Positions 26,201-35,615 of a stretch of 40,039 nt of DNA are shown one piece after another (position 1 is the first letter of the stretch; each line of letters starts with the position of its first letter). The stretch is from Nitrococcus mobilis Nb-231. GTDB lineage: Bacteria > Pseudomonadota > Gammaproteobacteria > Nitrococcales > Nitrococcaceae. Location: positions 80,760 to 120,798 of the forward strand of contig NZ_CH672427.1 in NCBI RefSeq assembly GCF_000153205.1, read 5' to 3'. The notes beneath the pieces were generated by a model. It saw only the letters and a program-made list of their open reading frames with translations. It ran no database searches and was not told the DNA's origin. A program made the translations under genes and the position numbers.

Positions 26201-27871
26201 CTTCTTGTAGTCGTCGCTCTGTCCGTCGTTGTAGGCCTGCAATACAGCCTGAGCACCGGTGCCGTAAGCGCCGCCGTCGTACCGCGCCGTGGCGGCTGCG
26301 GCGTCACCGTCGTCCTGCGCCGTGCTGCCGAACCGCCAGCTGACTACGAATCCCGCATCGAGCGCCCGCTCCTGCAGGCTTTCCATATCGCTGCTTCTGC
26401 TCCACGCCTGCAGCAGCCCGTCCAGCAGCGCCTCCTGCTCCGCTTTCGTGCCGGCGTTCGTATAGTCCATAAGCGCCTGCGCCAGATCGGCGCTTTGGCT
26501 CGCCGCCTCGCGCAGATCGCGGACCATGCCCGAGCCCTGCATGTCCGGCAGCGCCTGGGCCTCCTCGGTAAGGGCTGCCGTCTGTTCGAAGCGCCGGTGG
26601 AAATGATCCTCGGCGAAGTCTACGTCACCCAACTGGCCTTTCGTGCCATCGCTGCGTACGAACGTGCCCGTTTGGATCAATCGATTGCCGCCGGTGAGGC
26701 TCTGATCGGTTTGGCTGTGGGCGAGGTTAAGGGCGCTGATGCCCATCTCCTCCAGGGTGTGCAGCTCCCCGGCCTGGCTCACGCCGTCGCCGTTGGCCTC
26801 CTGCCAGATGCGTAGCTTGGCGAAATCGGCATCGGCGGCATCGATGCGGCCGTCGGTGTTGCTATCCAGGTCGGCCAGCGCGGCGAAGCCGTCCGCTGCC
26901 GTCCCGTCACCGCTGCGGGTCGCCTCGCCGAAAAGTTCCCGCCCATCGTCGATGGCGCCGTTGCCATTGCGGTCCATGACCAGCAGGCCGTCGTCGGTAT
27001 CGATCCAGCCGCTCGCCGTGGCCACCCCGTCGGCGTTTTGATCGAAGACAGCGCCGGCCAAGCCGTTAGTGCCGACCGTCTCGATGCCGTCACCGTCGAG
27101 ATCGACGGCGAGGGGGTCGATGCGAGGGCGCCAATTGGCTGCACTACGCCAATAGTCGTTGGTGGAGTCTAGGATGCCGGGGATGCCACCCATGACCTCG
27201 AAGAAATCGGTCAACCCCGATCTTGCCTGGTCGTAAATATCTACGATGGGATCTCCTATAGCTTGTGCCCAGTTGTCGGGGAGGACTGTATTCAAGGCTA
27301 TCGCCGCGCCCGCTGAGCTCAAAGCGACGAGTCCAGCGGTGCCGAGCACTCCCAAACTGAGTGTGGTGGCCGTCGCGACCGCGAGCCCTGTGACTATGCT
27401 TCCGGCGACGGTTCCGACCAGACCGGCCCCCACCGCCTGGCTATCCTCAATGGAAAGCGCATGCAAGCCTTCACCAAACGATATGGCTGAAGCTGCTGGT
27501 CCAGCCAACGTTCCGAGCTTGCCGGCAAAGACATTGAGCTTCTCGACCTCGCTGAGCGTACCGTTTGCTTGCGCCGCCGCCTCTTCGGCGGCATCCAGGG
27601 ACTGGCGGATCCAGTCTTTCATGGTTCCATAGCTTTGGCGCAGCGCATCCTGAAGCGCCGGGTCCTCTGCACGATGCGTAAGGTGACGCATCTCCAGCAG
27701 CTCGATCTGGCGCAGACGGTTCCCCGCGAGCCTGGCGTCTGCCAGTGCCTTATCCAAACGTTCCTTTATGGCTGACGTATCAAACGTTTCATTCGTCAGT
27801 TGATCCATACCAGCGAGAACGGTACGGGCAACGTCTGCAGGCGTCATGATTGCAGCATCATCCTTGGTCAT
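23264..27871 (-). CDS. RTX-repeat protein exported by a type I system (FrpC-like)
   Basis: A 1535-residue probable secreted Ca2+-binding protein. Residues 1-130 are helical and charged. Residues 144-196 are hydrophobic and glycine-rich (AVGAGLVGTVAGSIVTGLAV), a glycine-zipper-like membrane segment. Residues 250-350 hold IDPLAVDLDGDGIET, GWIDTDDGLLVMDRNGNGAI and DLDSNTDGRIDAADADF, the acidic EF-hand-like region of FrpA/FrpC-type proteins, with an Asp252-Pro253 bond at its start. Residues 360-745 are unassigned. From about 757, GGxGxDxLxGG nonapeptide blocks alternate with GDTYRFGLGDGADTI and VRVHRWFDAGGHRLERVEF stretches, repeated in 246-residue modules. The last 60 residues should carry the secretion signal. 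It follows the exporter genes; its ATG overlaps the upstream stop codon (ATGA). No HlyC acyltransferase is seen. Confidence 0.88.
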   Translation of the reverse strand: MTKDDAAIMTPADVARTVLAGMDQLTNETFDTSAIKERLDKALADARLAGNRLRQIELLEMRHLTHRAEDPALQDALRQSYGTMKDWIRQSLDAAEEAAAQANGTLSEVEKLNVFAGKLGTLAGPAASAISFGEGLHALSIEDSQAVGAGLVGTVAGSIVTGLAVATATTLSLGVLGTAGLVALSSAGAAIALNTVLPDNWAQAIGDPIVDIYDQARSGLTDFFEVMGGIPGILDSTNDYWRSAANWRPRIDPLAVDLDGDGIETVGTNGLAGAVFDQNADGVATASGWIDTDDGLLVMDRNGNGAIDDGRELFGEATRSGDGTAADGFAALADLDSNTDGRIDAADADFAKLRIWQEANGDGVSQAGELHTLEEMGISALNLAHSQTDQSLTGGNRLIQTGTFVRSDGTKGQLGDVDFAEDHFHRRFEQTAALTEEAQALPDMQGSGMVRDLREAASQSADLAQALMDYTNAGTKAEQEALLDGLLQAWSRSSDMESLQERALDAGFVVSWRFGSTAQDDGDAAAATARYDGGAYGTGAQAVLQAYNDGQSDDYKKWLTRLSTLERFNGRTFIEFQAPEVDSDDWAISVDTAASGGTGATVGISLHKVDVNLSDTQLELLEQSYQALRTSVYQGLLFQTRLKPYVDGISLQSDGDQLVLDFSGIEQVAATRIEQDPYNGFVDLLDLIDARGDSLMQSGWDAWSFLGDELRSALLNADVAGLLAERRIVYAADGTVTVAGTADPEMLIGNEMSNQITGGDGGDVIAGARGADVLRGANGADTLRGGEGADELHGGNDHDTLYGDAGADTLYGGWGNDALHGGTGADALHGGDHNDTLYGDAEADTLFGDRGSDTLYGGAGDDVLDGGSDSNTLDGGAGDDLLRNYEWGASYVSGRWVGSTYAGGRGNDRLQGTRYGDTYRFGLGDGADTIKELDNRSGGSDVLVFGEEIAASDIERVREGTDLVLRHVNGTDSVRVHRWFDAGGHRLERVEFADGTVWNRSQVEAPGLQLTGTPEADAIHGGNISGEVLHGLAGDDVLDGHGGNDTLYGDAGADTLYGGWGHDALHGGTGADALHGGDHNDTLYGDAEADTLFGDRGNDTLYGGAGDDVLDGGSDSNTLDGGAGDDLLRNYEWGASYVSGRWVGSTYAGGRGNDRLQGTRYGDTYRFGLGDGADTIKELDNRSGGSDVLVFGEEIAASDIERVREGTDLVLRHVNGTDSVRVHRWFDAGGHRLERVEFADGTVWNRSQVEAPGLQLTGTPEADTIHGGNISGEVLHGLAGDDVLDGHGGNDTLYGDAGADTLYGGWGHDALHGGTGADALHGGDHNDTLYGDAEADTLFGDRGNDTLYGGAGDDVLDGGSDSNTLDGGAGDDLLRNYEWGASYVSGRWVGSTYAGGRGNDRLQGTRYGDTYRFGLGDGADTIKELDNRSGGSDVLVFGAGIVKEDLWLSRNGDDLVIDRLGSSDGVTIADWYTSTSHQVERIKTDEGTVLLSGQVDQLVSAMAAFDPPASGEMNLTPQEQQQLQEAIAATWQPAA
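23557..25480 (-). repeat. 738-bp tandem repeat array inside the RTX gene (about 2.6 copies)
   Basis: Units at 23557-24294, 24295-25032 and a partial third from 25033 to about 25424 (near-identical) or 25480 (diverging). Units 1 and 2 differ at only about three positions that I can see, including third-position sites that are free to vary. Each unit encodes 246 residues, so the frame is kept. Near identity at DNA level points to recent duplication or ongoing gene conversion; unequal crossing-over could change copy number. Confidence 0.92.
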
Positions 27872-28452
27872 TTAACATCTCCTTTGATTTCCAACGGCAG
27901 GAACAGGGCATATAAAAAGCTCACGAAAACACTGAATAGATAGCTGTATCCCCAATAAGCAATCACATAAAATAAAACCATCTTGAAATGCGTGTCGTGA
28001 AATACTTCTGAAGGGTCTTTAACATGGCTATTAAAAACGGGAACATAGTGGGCGAGTACCGAAAAAAAGGCCACCAGAGCACCGGAAGATATAGCACCCC
28101 GAAGAACTTGAAGTCTTTTTCTCTTTACTTTCGGCTTGATCAGCATCGGCCGAGTAAAAATAAAGACGACCAACGTAAAGGCCAGGCCGCACAGATGCAA
28201 AAAGGCCAACTGCGCCTCCGCCGCCGGCTTGCTCATAAAATGGATCATGCTCGGCAAGCCGCGAATGCTTGGTATGATCGATGCCATGATATCAACCATA
28301 TCGGCAACCCAAGCCCATTGCCCTATCGACTCCCATGGCAGTAACCAAGCAACCATCCAATAAATCCCTAAGCCGACATAAAGCCATTTCGATTGAAAAA
28401 GCGATGGAAAAGATGTCTGTATTCTCTTGTTAGCTTCTGACATTGTTAGCAT
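27868..28452 (-). CDS. Four-helix inner-membrane protein of unknown function, coupled to the RTX gene
   Basis: A 194-residue protein I do not recognise. Hydrophobic helices lie near WLYVGLGIYWMVAWLLPW (about 22-39), LAFLHLCGLAFTLVVFIFT (about 82-100), AISSGALVAFFSVLAHYV (about 120-137) and MVLFYVIAYWGYSYLFSVF (about 157-175). A basic loop KPKVKRKRLQVLR, probably cytoplasmic, lies between helices 2 and 3. The ATG at 28452 has GAGGG eight bases upstream; TTG at 28473 and ATG at 28443 are alternatives. Its stop overlaps the RTX start by ATGA, so the two are made together. It lies between the adaptor gene and the RTX gene, so a role in protecting the cell from, or helping to export, the RTX protein is inferred, not shown. 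It is lower in GC than the flanking genes. Confidence 0.75.
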   Translation of the reverse strand: MLTMSEANKRIQTSFPSLFQSKWLYVGLGIYWMVAWLLPWESIGQWAWVADMVDIMASIIPSIRGLPSMIHFMSKPAAEAQLAFLHLCGLAFTLVVFIFTRPMLIKPKVKRKRLQVLRGAISSGALVAFFSVLAHYVPVFNSHVKDPSEVFHDTHFKMVLFYVIAYWGYSYLFSVFVSFLYALFLPLEIKGDVK

Positions 28453-28564
28453 CAATTCCGCCCTCGTAAACAATATTGATCCCTCGCGCCGGGCTTTTTA
28501 TATTTTTCGCATCATATCCTTTAATAGTGCACTGAGCGGAGTCTATCGCTCCTTATTTTTCTGC

Positions 28565-28594
28565 TTTATAAAACCCCATCCATTTCCTGTCTAA
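28565..28594 (-). promoter_or_regulatory. Candidate promoter before the membrane-protein/RTX gene pair
   Basis: On the minus strand, TTAGAC (28594-28589) and TATAAA (28570-28565) are separated by 18 bases. They lie in the 151-base gap between the adaptor stop and the membrane-protein start. This would let the pair be transcribed separately from the exporter genes. Weak similarity to consensus. Confidence 0.3.
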
Positions 28595-28603
28595 GACGCT
28601 TAT

Positions 28604-29974
28604 TCATCGTTCCCTCGCACTTTCGTCGATGTGCTCAATCAACGGCGCCAGCAAGAAATCCAACACCCGGCGCCGCCCCGTTTTCACCTCCAACGACACC
28701 GTCATGCCGGGGCTCAAGTGCACTCTTCGGCCATTCACGTTCATCCAGGCCCGATCGATTCTCGCCGTCGTCTGGTAGACCAAGCCGCGGTGCTCGTCCT
28801 GCACGGCATCGTTGGAGACCTGCGTGACTTCGGCGTGAAGGGTTCCATAACGGGTGAATGGAAACGTCTCGACCTTGACCTCGGCGAGCTGTCCTGTGTT
28901 CACGAAGCCGACATCGCGGTTGGCGAGCCAGGCCTGGACTTCCAGGGGCGCATTCTCCGGCACGATCCGCATCAGCTCCTCGGCGGGCTGGACGACGCCA
29001 CCGGTGGTGTGGATCTTTAGGCCCTGCACGAAGCCGGCGATCGGTGCGTCGAGCGTGTTCCAACCAGTTCGCGCGTCGGCCTTACGAAGCTCCTCCTGTA
29101 GAGAGGCGATCTGTTTCTCGGATTCAAGCAGGCGTTGAGCGAGGTCTTTTTGAAACTGAGCGCGTTGCACCTCGATGCGTCTGCGGTCCTCCTCGATCCG
29201 GGCGTCCAGCGCCTGCAAGCGAGCGGCAATGGTCCGGATGTGACCGGCGTGGTCCAGGCGCTGTTGCTCGATTTGCAGGTAGTCGAGTTTTGGGGCCATC
29301 TTGCGGCGCGCGAGAACCTCGAGTGCATGCGCGCGTTGCGCGATCAGTGGCAGGATCGATTCGAGCCGGCGCTTGTCCCGCTCCGTGCTCTGCCGCTCGG
29401 CCCGGGCGCGGGCAAGCTCGGCCTGGAGCGCAGCCAGTGATGCGCGCTGCTCCGCCAGCGCGCTGTGCATGAGCCGCCTGTGGGTCGTGATGGCAGCGGG
29501 ATCGGCACCGGTCGGCCAAGCCGTGGCGAGGGCTTCGGCGGGGGTAGCTCGCTCTGTGACAGTGAGCATGGCCACCAGACGTGCCCGATCGAGCCGTGCC
29601 GCAGCCAGCTGCTCGCGCAGGCGGTTGCGCTCGGCGGCGCTGATGGTGGGGTCGAACTCCACCAGCACCTCACCTGCGGCGACGTGCTGGCCTTCCCGGA
29701 CGCGAATCGCCCGCACGGTGGCCTGCGCCATGGGCTGGATGATCTTGACCTGCCCCGACGGCACGATCTTGCCGGCGGCGGTGGCGACGATGTCGATATG
29801 GCCGAAGTAGCTCCATACCACGGCGATGAGGAAGAGCAGGCCAATACCGGCGGCGATGGCACGGCCGACCGGCGAGGGCGGCGTCTCTTGGACCTCCAGC
29901 GCTGCCGGCAGGAATTCGAGCTCTTCGTTGCGCGGCGGGCTCGAGACCAGCACTGTTGCTTTGTTGCCTTCCAT
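28604..29974 (-). CDS. HlyD-family type I secretion periplasmic adaptor
   Basis: A 456-residue membrane-fusion protein linking the ABC exporter to a TolC-type outer-membrane channel. A cytoplasmic N-terminus of about 35 residues precedes one membrane helix (AIAAGIGLLFLIAVVWSYF, about 39-57). Then come the first half of the lipoyl/beta-barrel region (VKIIQPMAQATVRAIRVREGQ) and a long alpha-helical coiled coil (about 110-310, rich in Arg/Glu/Leu/Ala). The second lipoyl half (APIAGFVQGLKIHTTGGVV) and the C-terminal LSPGMTVSLEVKTGRRRVL complete a typical HlyD. It starts 11 bases after the exporter stop codon. No TolC gene is in the window. Confidence 0.93.
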   Translation of the reverse strand: MEGNKATVLVSSPPRNEELEFLPAALEVQETPPSPVGRAIAAGIGLLFLIAVVWSYFGHIDIVATAAGKIVPSGQVKIIQPMAQATVRAIRVREGQHVAAGEVLVEFDPTISAAERNRLREQLAAARLDRARLVAMLTVTERATPAEALATAWPTGADPAAITTHRRLMHSALAEQRASLAALQAELARARAERQSTERDKRRLESILPLIAQRAHALEVLARRKMAPKLDYLQIEQQRLDHAGHIRTIAARLQALDARIEEDRRRIEVQRAQFQKDLAQRLLESEKQIASLQEELRKADARTGWNTLDAPIAGFVQGLKIHTTGGVVQPAEELMRIVPENAPLEVQAWLANRDVGFVNTGQLAEVKVETFPFTRYGTLHAEVTQVSNDAVQDEHRGLVYQTTARIDRAWMNVNGRRVHLSPGMTVSLEVKTGRRRVLDFLLAPLIEHIDESARER

Positions 29975-29985
29975 AGCGATCCCAG

Positions 29986-32217
29986 TCAGTTTGGCTTAGG
30001 GCATCGGCAAGCGGCGCGCTCGAAACCATCGAGGCGTGAAGCGGCATAGCCGCTGTCGGCGAGCGGTTCAGCACCGTTGGTTTTGTCCTGCAGCGCGTGG
30101 AGACGAGCGTACGGTCCATGGCGCCGTAACAGCTCTTCGTGGCGGCCGGCCTGCACGATCCGTCCCTTCTCCAGCACGATGATGCGGTCGACGTCGCGCA
30201 CGGCGCTGAGCCGGTGGGCGATGATGAATACGGTTCGCCCCCGCACAATGCGCCGCAGATTCTGCTGAATGATCCGCTCGGACTCGTAGTCAAGGGCGCT
30301 GGTGGCTTCGTCGAAGATGAGGATTTTCGGATCCATGATCAGCGCTCGCGCGATCGCGATGCGCTGGCGTTGACCGCCGGAGAGGTTCGCGCCGTGCTCG
30401 CCGACCAGCGTGTCGTAGCCTTCCGGCAGCTCGAGAATGAACTCGTGCGCGCCGGCGAGCTGCGCGGCGGCGACGACGCATTCCATGGACAGGCCCGGTT
30501 CGGCCAGCGCGATGTTCTCCCGTACCGTGCGGTTGAAAAGCCGGCTTTCCTGGAGCACCACGCCGATGTTGCGGCGCAGCCACGCTGTGTCCACCAGCCG
30601 CAGGTCCACACCGTCGACGAGCACACGCCCGGACTCGGGCACATGCAGGCGCTGCACCAGCTTCGTCAACGTGCTCTTGCCCGAACCGGAGCGCCCGACC
30701 AGGCCGATGACCTCGCCGGGTGCGGCGTGGAGCGTGAGATCCTTCAGCGTCTCAGAGCCGTCCGGGCGGTACCGGAAGGAGACGTGCTCCAGCCGGACAT
30801 CGCCCTTAACGGCCGGCAAGGCGGCCCGGTTGGGGTTGTAGCCCGGCTCGGTGGGCGCGTTCAGGATGTCGCCGAGGCGTGCGACGGAGATCCCCGCCTG
30901 CTGGAAATCCTGCCAGAGCTGCACGAGCCGCAGTATCGGAGCGCTGACCCGACCGGCCAGCATGTTGAAGGCGACCAGTTGGCCGACCGTGAGATCGGCA
31001 TCGATGACCAGCCGCGCGCCGAGCCAAAGGATCAGCAGCGTCGTGAGCTTGTTGATGAAGCTGGCGCCCTGATTGGCGATGTTACTCAAGTTCGTGGCGC
31101 GGAAGCTCGCCTTGACGTAGCCGGCGAGCTGCTCCTCCCAGCGCGCGCGCATTTGCGGCTCCACGGCCATCGCCTTGATGGTCTCTACACCGCTTACCGA
31201 CTCGACGAGAAATGCCTGATTCTCGGCTCCGCGCCGGAACTTCTCGTTCAGTCGGGTGCGCAGCATCGGCGTGACCAGCATGGAGAGCAGCACGTACAGC
31301 GGTATGCTCGCCACTACGACGCAGAGCAGGGTTGCGCTGTAGAAATACATCACGGCGAGAAAGACCAGCGTGAAAAAGAGATCGATGACCAAGGTGAGCG
31401 CGGAGCCGGTGATAAAGCTGCGAATGGTCTCGAGCTCACGGACTCGGGCCACGGAATCGCCGACCCGGCGAGCCTCGAAATAGCTGATGGGCAAAGCGAG
31501 AAGGTGGCGGTAGAGCCGTGCACCGAGTTCGACGTCGACGCGGTTGGTCGTATGGGAGAAGAGATATGTGCGTAGCCCGCCCAGGAGCACGTCGAATACG
31601 GCGATGATCAGGAAGCCGACGGCCAGGACGTCGAGGGTCGTAAGGCCCTTGTGCACCAGCACCTTATCGACGATGACTTGGAAGAACAGCGGCGTGACCA
31701 GCGCGAACAGCTGAATGAAAAACGAGGCGAGCAGAACCTCCCCGAATATTCGCCGATAACGGGCGAACGCCGGAATGAACCAGGCGATGTCGAATTTGCG
31801 CCGCAGCTCCTCGGCAAGCGTTCGACGCGTTACCAGGATGAGCCAGCCGCTCCACTCCTGCGCAAATTCATCGATGGGGAGGGCGCGCGTGCGGCCCTCG
31901 CGCGGATCGTGCAGCAGCACCTGACCATCACCGAGCCGGGCCAGGACGACGAAACGGCCGTCGTGGCGCTCGGCGATCGCCGGCAAAGGCGTTTTCTCAA
32001 GCCGCTGCACGCGGCTGTGGAGCTGTCTCGCCCGCAGCCCCAGCGAGCGAGCGGCCCTTACCAGGGTGAGCGCATCGAACGCCTTTCCCGGTGGGACGAA
32101 CTCGCGGCGCAGCTGCTGCTCATCGGCCGGTAACTGGTGGTAGCGAGCGATCAGGCAAAGACAGGCGAGGCCTGTATCGGCATTTCCTGCCGCCTTCGAG
32201 AGGCGTACTTTCCCCAC
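29986..32217 (-). CDS. HlyB-like type I secretion ABC transporter
   Basis: A 743-residue inner-membrane exporter. Residues 1-130 are a C39-peptidase-like domain whose catalytic Cys position is Thr15 (NADTGLACLC), so it should recognise but not cleave the substrate, as in HlyB. Transmembrane helices cover about 150-425. The ATPase has Walker A GRSGSGKST (508-516), signature LSGGQ (612-616), Walker B ILIFDE (632-637) and switch His668. It is the first gene of the operon with the adaptor, membrane protein and RTX protein; its likely cargo is the RTX protein, which lacks a signal peptide. The start is a GTG at 32217, with AGGGA nine bases upstream. A perfect palindrome lies 34 bases before it. 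Confidence 0.94.
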   Translation of the reverse strand: MGKVRLSKAAGNADTGLACLCLIARYHQLPADEQQLRREFVPPGKAFDALTLVRAARSLGLRARQLHSRVQRLEKTPLPAIAERHDGRFVVLARLGDGQVLLHDPREGRTRALPIDEFAQEWSGWLILVTRRTLAEELRRKFDIAWFIPAFARYRRIFGEVLLASFFIQLFALVTPLFFQVIVDKVLVHKGLTTLDVLAVGFLIIAVFDVLLGGLRTYLFSHTTNRVDVELGARLYRHLLALPISYFEARRVGDSVARVRELETIRSFITGSALTLVIDLFFTLVFLAVMYFYSATLLCVVVASIPLYVLLSMLVTPMLRTRLNEKFRRGAENQAFLVESVSGVETIKAMAVEPQMRARWEEQLAGYVKASFRATNLSNIANQGASFINKLTTLLILWLGARLVIDADLTVGQLVAFNMLAGRVSAPILRLVQLWQDFQQAGISVARLGDILNAPTEPGYNPNRAALPAVKGDVRLEHVSFRYRPDGSETLKDLTLHAAPGEVIGLVGRSGSGKSTLTKLVQRLHVPESGRVLVDGVDLRLVDTAWLRRNIGVVLQESRLFNRTVRENIALAEPGLSMECVVAAAQLAGAHEFILELPEGYDTLVGEHGANLSGGQRQRIAIARALIMDPKILIFDEATSALDYESERIIQQNLRRIVRGRTVFIIAHRLSAVRDVDRIIVLEKGRIVQAGRHEELLRRHGPYARLHALQDKTNGAEPLADSGYAASRLDGFERAACRCPKPN

Positions 32218-32251
32218 GGCAACGTCCCTGTTCCCTTAAATTGATATACCG

Positions 32252-32272
32252 CACGGAACATCCTGTTCCGTG
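32252..32272. promoter_or_regulatory. Perfect palindrome upstream of the secretion operon
   Basis: CACGGAACA and TGTTCCGTG are exact 9-bp inverted arms with a 3-base centre TCC. It lies 34 bases upstream of the exporter's GTG start. CCTGTTCC recurs at 32227-32234, near the Shine-Dalgarno, in the same orientation as in the palindrome. This looks like an operator for a dimeric regulator of the operon. The regulator is not encoded nearby. Confidence 0.5.
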
Positions 32273-32371
32273 AACGTGCTCGGCGGGCATCGTTTCCCGC
32301 AGCCCTATGCTTTTTACCGTGATCAAAAACAAAGTGCAACCTAGTTCACAAAAAAGTTCGACTTGCCTAGC

Positions 32372-32393
32372 AAATAGGGTCTGTCCCCTATTT
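32372..32393. repeat. AAATAGGG/CCCTATTT inverted repeat
   Basis: AAATAGGG (32372-32379) and CCCTATTT (32386-32393) are exact inverses with TCTGTC between them. The same sequence is familiar as a dispersed intergenic repeat in many proteobacteria, often near REP-type (IS200-like) transposase genes. None is here. It marks the right side of the region separating xseA from guaB. Confidence 0.5.
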
Positions 32394-32413
32394 ATGAAGT
32401 CCTAAAAGTCAAA

Positions 32414-32443
32414 TTTACCTGGCTTTGCGGTTCCGACTATAAT
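32414..32443 (+). promoter_or_regulatory. Sigma-70-type promoter of guaBA
   Basis: TTTACC (32414-32419), an 18-base spacer and a consensus TATAAT (32438-32443), about 53 bases before the guaB ATG. It has the strongest -10 in the window. Confidence 0.65.
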
Positions 32444-32496
32444 GCTCGGTTACCTTCAAACCGACATCCCGCCATGCTTTTCAAGGTAACGAGCGT

Positions 32497-33963
32497 ATGC
32501 GATTTGCTCAGGAAGCACTCACCTTCGATGACATCTTGTTGATTCCGGCTTATTCGGAAGTCTTGCCGCGGGAGGTGGATCTGCGCAGCCGCCTCACCCG
32601 CGAGATTGAGCTCAATCTCCCGCTGGTCTCGGCCGCCATGGATACCGTTACCGAAGCGCGTTTGGCCATTGCGCTTGCCGAGCAGGGCGGCATCGGTATC
32701 ATCCACAAGAACATGACGATCGAGCAGCAGGCCCTGGAGGTGCTGCGCGTCAAGAAATTCGAAAGCGGGGTGATCAAGGAGCCGATCACCGTAGGACCGC
32801 AGACCAGCATCCGCGAAGTGCTGGCGCTCATGGGCGTGCATTGCATCTCCGGGGTGCCGGTGGTGGAAGATGAAAATCTAGTCGGCATCGTGACCAGTCG
32901 TGATCTACGCTTCGAGAGCCGGCACGAGGCACCGGTGACGGCGGCCATGACGCCCAAGGACCGCCTGGTCACCGTGCGGGAGGGGGCGGAGCGCGATGAA
33001 ATCCAGCAGTTGCTGCATCAATACCGCATCGAGAAGCTGCTGGTGGTCAACGAGGACTTCCAACTGCGCGGGATGATCACCGTGAAGGACATCCAAAAGG
33101 CGCAGGACTACCCCAACGCCTGCAAGGACGAGCACGGGCGGCTGCGGGTCGGTGCGGCCGTAAGCACGGGGCAGGGCACCGAGGAGCGGGTCGACGAACT
33201 GGTGAAGGCCGGGGTCGATGTGCTCGCGGTGGACACCGCGCACGGCCATAGCCGTGGGGTTATCGAGCGAGTTAGGTGGATCAAGGCGCAATACCCGCAC
33301 GTCCAGGTCATCGCCGGAAATATCGCCACGGCGGAAGCGGCCCGTGCGCTCGGCGAAGCCGGTGCGGATGCGGTTAAAGTGGGTATCGGCCCCGGATCGA
33401 TTTGCACCACGCGGGTCATTTCCGGGGTCGGAGTGCCGCAGATCTCGGCGATCGTCAATGTTGCCGAGGAGTTGAAGAGCTCCGGACTGCCGATCATCGC
33501 CGACGGCGGTATCCGTTTCTCCGGTGATCTCGCCAAAGCCATCGCGGCTGGTGCGCATGCCGTTATGTTGGGCGGGATGTTCGCCGGCACTGAAGAGGCG
33601 CCGGGGGAGGTGGAACTCTATCAGGGACGTTCCTATAAATCGTATCGCGGCATGGGTTCCATCGGCGCTATGGCGCAAACTTCGGGTTCCTCGGATCGTT
33701 ACTTTCAGGAAAGTGCCGATGGGGTCGACAAGCTGGTGCCGGAGGGCATCGAGGGCCGTGTCCCCTACAAGGGCAGTTTGGTGGTCATCGTCGAGCAACT
33801 CATGGGGGGGGTGCGGGCCAGCATGGGCTATTGCGGCTGCGGTAATATCGAGGCGTTTCGAACGCAGACCCGGTTCACTCGGATTACGCAGGCGAGTATG
33901 CGCGAGAGCCATGTCCACGATGTGAATATTGTCAAGGAAGCCCCCAATTACCGGATCGACTAA
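32497..33963 (+). CDS. guaB: Inosine-5'-monophosphate dehydrogenase
   Basis: A 488-residue enzyme oxidising IMP to XMP with NAD+, the committed step of GMP synthesis. It starts [20 protein letters not shown], as in all GuaB. Two CBS domains occupy about 95-205. The phosphate-binding [13 protein letters not shown] carries catalytic Cys303 (E. coli Cys305). The IMP loop contains IADGGI, and the mobile flap has GYCGCGNIE. The length equals that of E. coli. It is 23 bases upstream of guaA and cotranscribed from the promoter at 32414-32443. Confidence 0.98.
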   Translation: MRFAQEALTFDDILLIPAYSEVLPREVDLRSRLTREIELNLPLVSAAMDTVTEARLAIALAEQGGIGIIHKNMTIEQQALEVLRVKKFESGVIKEPITVGPQTSIREVLALMGVHCISGVPVVEDENLVGIVTSRDLRFESRHEAPVTAAMTPKDRLVTVREGAERDEIQQLLHQYRIEKLLVVNEDFQLRGMITVKDIQKAQDYPNACKDEHGRLRVGAAVSTGQGTEERVDELVKAGVDVLAVDTAHGHSRGVIERVRWIKAQYPHVQVIAGNIATAEAARALGEAGADAVKVGIGPGSICTTRVISGVGVPQISAIVNVAEELKSSGLPIIADGGIRFSGDLAKAIAAGAHAVMLGGMFAGTEEAPGEVELYQGRSYKSYRGMGSIGAMAQTSGSSDRYFQESADGVDKLVPEGIEGRVPYKGSLVVIVEQLMGGVRASMGYCGCGNIEAFRTQTRFTRITQASMRESHVHDVNIVKEAPNYRID

Positions 33964-33986
33964 CCGGCGCAGAGGTGGTATTCGGC

Positions 33987-35564
<1,578 letters not shown>

Positions 35565-35591
35565 AACACCGATTGTTTTCGAGGAAACGAG

Positions 35592-35615
35592 ATGAATCGA
35601 GTGCATGGTTTTTAG
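35592..35615 (+). other. Seven-codon ORF overlapping the tadA start
   Basis: ATG AAT CGA GTG CAT GGT TTT TAG begins seven bases after a good Shine-Dalgarno (GAGGAA, 35581-35586). It ends inside the first codons of the annotated tadA frame. It may be a short leader coupling translation to tadA, or a chance start competing with it. Confidence 0.3.

Noticed and set aside
30139-31575. Long plus-strand open frame opposite the ABC exporter gene
   Set aside because: The minus strand carries a full HlyB-like protein with all ATPase motifs; the opposite frame has no recognisable domain.
29986-32217. Double-glycine bacteriocin exporter with active C39 peptidase
   Set aside because: The catalytic Cys position is Thr15 and the cargo is an RTX protein without a double-glycine leader, so a HlyB-type non-cleaving domain fits better.
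32905-33918. Minus-strand open frame of 337 codons opposite guaB
   Set aside because: Antisense shadow of a fully conserved GuaB; high GC favours such frames.
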